Below, one piece after another: positions 1 to 64,000 of a stretch of 64,000 nt of DNA. The position numbers and the translations under genes were made by a program. The notes under the pieces are model-generated. The model worked only from the letters and a program-made list of their open reading frames with translations. It was not told the origin of the DNA and did no database searches. The stretch's first letter is position 1; each line of letters begins with the position of its first letter. The DNA is from Amorphochlora amoebiformis (Eukaryota > Cercozoa > Chlorarachniophyceae), in assembly GCA_054601695.1 (NCBI GenBank), contig BAAHQB010000129.1:62001-126000 (forward strand), given 5' to 3'.

Positions 1-55
1 CGCTTCAGAGGTTACACACATACACACATTTATTTGTACATCTATACAAGTATAC

Positions 56-255
<200 letters not shown>

Positions 256-356
256 TATATATATATATATATATGTATATGTATATATATATATGTATAT
301 ATGTATAAATATATATATATATATATATTATATAAATATGTATGTGTAATATATAT

Positions 357-435
<79 letters not shown>

Positions 436-717
436 CATATATGTATCTAAATATGTACATATATGTAAATAAAAATTTCAGCATACATATCCATGGCATA
501 TAAATATACATATATATATATATATTATTGGAGTGACTCTTTCAATCCTTCAGATGTCTCAGATTGCTCTATATATATTTGTATACATACACATACATAC
601 ATACAAGTATAATATATCGTATATAATACATGTAAATATCGGATTTATTCATGTGTACATATTCTCGCACATATACATAACTTATGTATATATTGTTACA
701 CATACACATAACGTTAG

Positions 718-22699
<21,982 letters not shown>

Positions 22700-23810
22700 T
22701 TCGGAAAGAACGACCTAAATGGTGATAAGTACGTCGACGTCAACCGTCCGACCGCCGTTTACCTTATACATAATCTAGACAATGTATTTACATCATAGTC
22801 TAGACGTTATGTGTATGTAGATACACAATGTTATTATTGTCCAGCGCCGCAGAAATCGATAGTAATATCCGATAATGAATGGGCCACCGTTCTCCAAATT
22901 AGAAACTATATACAAAGTTCTAAAGTTCCACACAATCATTTGAATCATTAGCGTAGGAGAATCTAGTACCTAGAGTGCTAAGCCTGACCGTATGTGCCGA
23001 TCCGATACGTATGTGTTCAAACGTACGCACATGCAGGTGCGTATACGTACGTATTACGTATTTATACACAGTAATTATAGTATCATGTCGGACTTTTACG
23101 TATGCGCATATGCTGGTACGTATTTGGCCATCGTGATTCAGCACCATGCGTGTTGTCATGTATAGGCTTAAGATAACTGAGACTCAAATAGTACAATTTA
23201 TGGAGTTTGCGTACGTACGTACACTCACATCATACGTACATTGAACATGGGTAGTATACGTATTAGCTAGATTTGTGCCGATTGAACCATCATAAGTTGA
23301 TTAAATGGAGTTTGCATACGTACGTACGTACACTGCAGTTATATGTACATTCATTGATCATGGGTAATATGTGCTTGAACCATCACTAGTTTATTTATTA
23401 CATTGGATTTTGCAAAACTAGATACGTACGTACGCACACTGAAGTACATCGATCATGCCGCTGGAATAATCATAAGTTTATTACATTAATACTAGTAATA
23501 GTACCGTTGAAATATATCTAATGTATACGTATTCATTAGGTTAGTGGAATTTAAATGATTTGTACGCACATACGTACGTCCTGGCGGTGTACCGGGATTA
23601 GACGGCTATTCAGGTTCTATTTAGCTAAATCAGGTGGTTACTATGATGTTTTAAATTAAACTTATATCCACACTCGGTAGTCTAGTAGTACTAACTGGGC
23701 TACTATAACTCGGATCTTGATATTAAATCAATTGCATTCATATATGGCCTCTTGCCTTACTTTTCTATGACATTCGGCGAAATAGACGACACGACGCTTG
23801 CTGTAGGATA
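22700..23810. other. Unique intergenic block with TACGTACGTAC-centred ~100-bp units
   Basis: About 1.1 kb free of TA microsatellite between the convergent LRR and transporter genes. Three imperfect units of about 100 bp (near 23198, 23302 and 23404) each carry a self-complementary TACGTACGTAC core followed by a similar flank (GATCATGG..., AACCATCA.AAGTT). More ACGTA palindromes occur at 23000-23120 and 23565. The block holds an antisense frame at 22920-23159 of 79 codons with no recognisable domain. I see no gene I would defend here. Confidence 0.6.
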
Positions 23811-23974
23811 TATATAGAAATATATATATCCAGTATATATATATATTATATATTCTGCATACATACTCTTATATATATATATATATATATATCAATATAT
23901 ATATATAGTGATATATAGATACATTATAAATACATAAAATTATGAAATATATAGTATAGATAACGAATAAATGA

Positions 23975-24025
<51 letters not shown>

Positions 24026-24037
24026 ATATATATATAA

Positions 24038-24121
<84 letters not shown>

Positions 24122-24128
24122 TTATGAA

Positions 24129-24189
<61 letters not shown>

Positions 24190-24259
24190 GTGTATATATA
24201 TGTGTATATAACGAATAAAGATATATATGTATATATATATATATATATGTACATAATAA

Positions 24260-24310
<51 letters not shown>

Positions 24311-24361
24311 TATGTATTATATACATATATATATATACCTTTATTCGTTATATATACATAC

Positions 24362-24404
<43 letters not shown>

Positions 24405-24535
24405 ACGAATAAAGGTATATATATATATGTATATAATACATACATATATATATACATACATATAATGTATATATATATATTTATTATTTGTATGTATATA
24501 GATATCCCATATGCATATATATATGTATATATATA

Positions 24536-24583
<48 letters not shown>

Positions 24584-24612
24584 ATATATATATTATATAT
24601 GTATATATATAC

Positions 24613-24647
<35 letters not shown>

Positions 24648-24649
24648 CA

Positions 24650-43963
<19,314 letters not shown>

Positions 43964-44016
43964 CTCGAAGGAACCGTACCTGAACGATGTGTCGTATTAA
44001 ATTTATATACATGTAT

Positions 44017-44344
<328 letters not shown>

Positions 44345-44403
44345 ATATATATACATATATATATATATACACACACACACACATATATATATATATAATA
44401 TAT

Positions 44404-44490
<87 letters not shown>

Positions 44491-44659
44491 ATATACGTCT
44501 ATATATTATTACACCCAAAAATATTTACTGAAAACACAAAACATTAGCATAAGCAAAATTGCATTCATGTGCACAAAATCATACATACACACACATATAC
44601 ACTACCACAAAAACAAATATTTTAGAAAGTATTTAGAATTTGTCAATCTGTGAATTCTT

Positions 44660-44740
44660 ACCGCCTCCCTAGCACAGTCGGAGGTGTCATGTTCGGATTA
44701 TAAGTCCCATGACCCATGAAACTCGGCGAACCTATCCGCT
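44660..44740 (+). mobile_element. tRNA-like SINE head, copy 3
   Basis: TAGCACAGTCGG at 44670-44681 fits the polymerase III A-box consensus TRGCNNAGYNGG exactly. GTTCGGATTATAAGTCCC follows at 44691 and aligns with TTCGATTCAAGTCCC of the 39.55-kb element. No full cloverleaf is visible, so a functional tRNA is unlikely. It lies in the divergent promoter region. Confidence 0.45.
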
Positions 44741-45175
44741 CAAACCTCAATGGCGTATAACCCAACCTGAAATCCACACATGCATCACTTTTCGAATAAT
44801 CTCAAATACCCGGAAAATGAAACCAAAACGAACGCTTACCCCCCAGCTTCCGCCCCCGCCCCCCTCTCCGAATACTCTAATGTTGGACAAAATGAACCTT
44901 GACAGGTATCTATGGCGAACGCTAGGTTGTCTTTGCCTTCCAGATGGAACAAGTGGTCGGGGCAGCCTGCCCGCTACGTGTTCGGGCGTCAGCGACCCGG
45001 TCCGCGAAGGCGTTTGCCTTTGGTTTCGGGGTGATTTTCTATCGATTTTCATGGTTACAGGAGATGCAGGAAAGGTGTTTTTTTTCGGAGGTCGTGGCGT
45101 AAGGGCGGCGAGTTGAGCGATAGAGGTGTTGAAGGAGCTAAACGCCGGCCATATACACTCAATCTCTCCTGGTAC

Positions 45176-45237
45176 CTTGTCACTTAACGTGACACGCTTC
45201 CTGATTTATGTCATCCAGAGTGACAGTCTTCGTCACT
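45176..45237. promoter_or_regulatory. GTCAC/GTGAC palindromes upstream of helicase
   Basis: 45176-45196 reads CTTGTCACTTAACGTGACAC plus G, an inverted repeat of TGTCAC/GTGACA around a TTAAC spacer. A second inverted repeat, AGTGAC (45219-45224) and GTCACT (45232-45237), follows. The first is 54 bases before the ATG. A close relative of the first element occurs in reverse orientation at 62007-62027. Binding by a dimeric transcription factor is an inference. Confidence 0.5.
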
Positions 45238-45250
45238 ACGTGTGACCTCA

Positions 45251-61252
<16,002 letters not shown>

Positions 61253-61594
61253 GGTGGAGCTTTTTCTTGATGTCGCTACAGCGGTGCAATTCTGTAAAAA
61301 TTAGTTTTCTTGTCGATAATTTCGGTCAATATTTGACAAAAATACTGGTAGAATTGCCGCCGCTGTACTAAATTCAGCTATAGCTAGCGCTGTATAGTCC
61401 CCTACAGATCCGATGTGGTAGATCTAGTACAGTGATTAAATGATTCTTGAAGTATATTTATCAACGTTATACATGTACTAGATGTACGCGCTATCAGTGT
61501 TGTACAATATTATATTAATACTAGTTTTTACTAGACATCTACTAGATCTAGGATATGTTCAAGGCTCAATGATGATATCATAGTATCAGTATAT

Positions 61595-61630
<36 letters not shown>

Positions 61631-61705
61631 GTACGTATATACATATACATATACTAGAGTTATACAATCTAGACAATATTACATAACTATATACTATATA
61701 TCTAT

Positions 61706-61742
<37 letters not shown>

Positions 61743-62312
61743 TTTACTATCGGATATCTGTCAAAGTGGCCCAATTATAGATCATGCAACATTGCGTATG
61801 TACATGAAACGAATCGAAGAAGACGGTACGGATACAATTGTGAATATTAAGTTATTAATTAACAGAATATTGTTTGTGTCAGCCCTCTCCTGACAAAATC
61901 TCTTACGTCGCAAGACGCAACAAAATATGACGAAAAAAGTTCTGGAAACTTCGGTTGGAAGGGTGCTTGACACCGCTGCAAAGTTGCGATGACCAAGAGC
62001 ACATAGCGCGTCACTTAGTGTGACAAGTTAATAGTGTGTGACTGTAATACATTTATTCCGTGATATGGCCCCATCATGCCCCCCATAGACCCCATGGTCA
62101 CTGTCGGTCACTGTCGGTCACTGTCAGCGAGAAAAGTTGTTCATTGAAATCACGGAAGAATTTTCCAGGAGATAAGAAAATCTGAATTGAAATTACTCAA
62201 AAATGATTTCCGTTCATGTTCAGAGATGTTCATCCCTTTTTCTAATCACCTAAATTAAGCCAAGTATTTGGACTGATACGGAAGAATACCATAAATCCAC
62301 CAAATTTGTCAA
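61253..62312. other. Intergenic region between helicase and membrane-protein gene
   Basis: Mostly unique sequence with one TA stretch (61596-61740). It contains a GTCACTGTCG decamer repeated about three times (62098-62130), the reverse-orientation copy of the helicase palindrome (62007-62027), and a minus-strand frame of 63 codons (61782-61973) beginning 33 bases from that palindrome. That frame starts MSSTLPTEVSRTFFVIF and has a possible GTAAGA donor, so it might be a first exon, but it shows no known domain. Confidence 0.45.
62007..62027 (-). promoter_or_regulatory. Second copy of the GTCAC/GTGAC palindrome
   Basis: Read on the minus strand, 62027 to 62007 is CTTGTCAC, five spacer bases, GTGACGCG. 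The element at 45176 is CTTGTCAC, TTAAC, GTGACACG. The shared arms and equal spacer suggest a real shared site rather than chance. Its target gene is unclear: the minus-strand frame starting at 61973 or the plus-strand gene starting at 62313. Confidence 0.4.
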
Positions 62313-63793
<1,481 letters not shown>

Positions 63794-64000
63794 GTCCTAC
63801 AACATCAACCAAAACAAAATCTAACCCTAACCCTAACCCTAACCCTAACCCTAACCCTAACCCTAACCCTAGCGCTTACATTAGGGTCAGGGTTAGGGGT
63901 TAGGGTCAGGGGTACTGTTGGTTTTATGGTTAGGGTTACGGTTAGAGTTTTATGGTTAGGGTCAGGGTTAGGGTTAGGGTTATGGTTAGGGTTACGTGTA
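63794..64000. repeat. Telomere-type repeats in both orientations at window end
   Basis: Directly after the GTCCTA donor of the membrane-protein gene the sequence becomes (CCCTAA)n from about 63822 to 63870, then switches to degenerate TTAGGG units from about 63881 to the end. It is therefore the start of an intron made of telomeric repeats with an internal orientation switch. Confidence 0.85.

Noticed and set aside
44660-44740. Functional tRNA gene
   Set aside because: An A box is present, but A-to-B spacing is too short and no acceptor stem or full cloverleaf can be drawn.
44709-45116. Plus-strand 135-codon frame as a gene
   Set aside because: It overlaps an equally open minus frame in a GC-rich promoter region, with no motif or splice link to the helicase; kept only as a possible 5' exon.

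Overview
This is nuclear DNA of a eukaryote with very many introns. Four multi-exon protein genes can be threaded through it. The exons are tiny (mostly 25-120 nt) and the introns are almost entirely (TA)n microsatellite, TTAGGG/CCCTAA telomere-type repeat, CT/GA tracts and minisatellites. There is no bacterial gene layout. I cannot name the species. The TTAGGG telomere unit and GT-AG introns fit an opisthokont or another protist lineage with that telomere type, and the density of internal telomeric blocks hints at a subtelomeric location or repeated telomere-sequence insertion. Nearly all long open frames made of I/Y or S/L are translations of (TA)n or (CT)n repeats and are not genes. | Layout. 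(1) About 0.7-22.7 kb, + strand: a gene of at least 33 short exons whose reading phases all join, ending in TAA at 22699. Its later exons encode unmistakable leucine-rich repeats. (2) 22.7-24.65 kb: convergent intergenic space with a unique block rich in TACGTACGTAC. (3) 24.65-43.96 kb, - strand: an amino-acid transporter of the AAAP family (Pfam Aa_trans), about 20 exons and about 410 residues, with conserved family motifs along its length. (4) 44.0-45.25 kb: a divergent promoter-type region containing a tRNA-like SINE head and GTGAC/GTCAC palindromes. (5) 45.25-61.25 kb, + strand: a SMARCAL1/HARP-type SNF2 annealing helicase, 25 exons summing to 2514 nt (837 codons plus stop), with a SAP DNA-binding motif split by an intron. 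(6) 61.25-62.3 kb: intergenic space with a second copy of the palindrome. (7) 62.3 kb to the end, + strand: the 5' part of a gene for a probable single-pass type II membrane protein, family unknown, running off the window. | The four genes are neighbours rather than a pathway. The strongest unusual signals concern gene architecture. Many exons have partial copies nearby in the intron: copies upstream carry the 3' splice site and exon start, and copies downstream carry the exon end and 5' splice site. Two minisatellites appear to have grown from such copies. Telomeric repeats supply actual splice sites (GTAACCCTAACC donors, CCCTAG acceptor), and TA arrays supply GTATAT...ATATAG borders. A tRNA-derived SINE family with about three copies is also present. 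All exon models were built by eye from splice signals, phase continuity and family motifs; RNA data would settle them.
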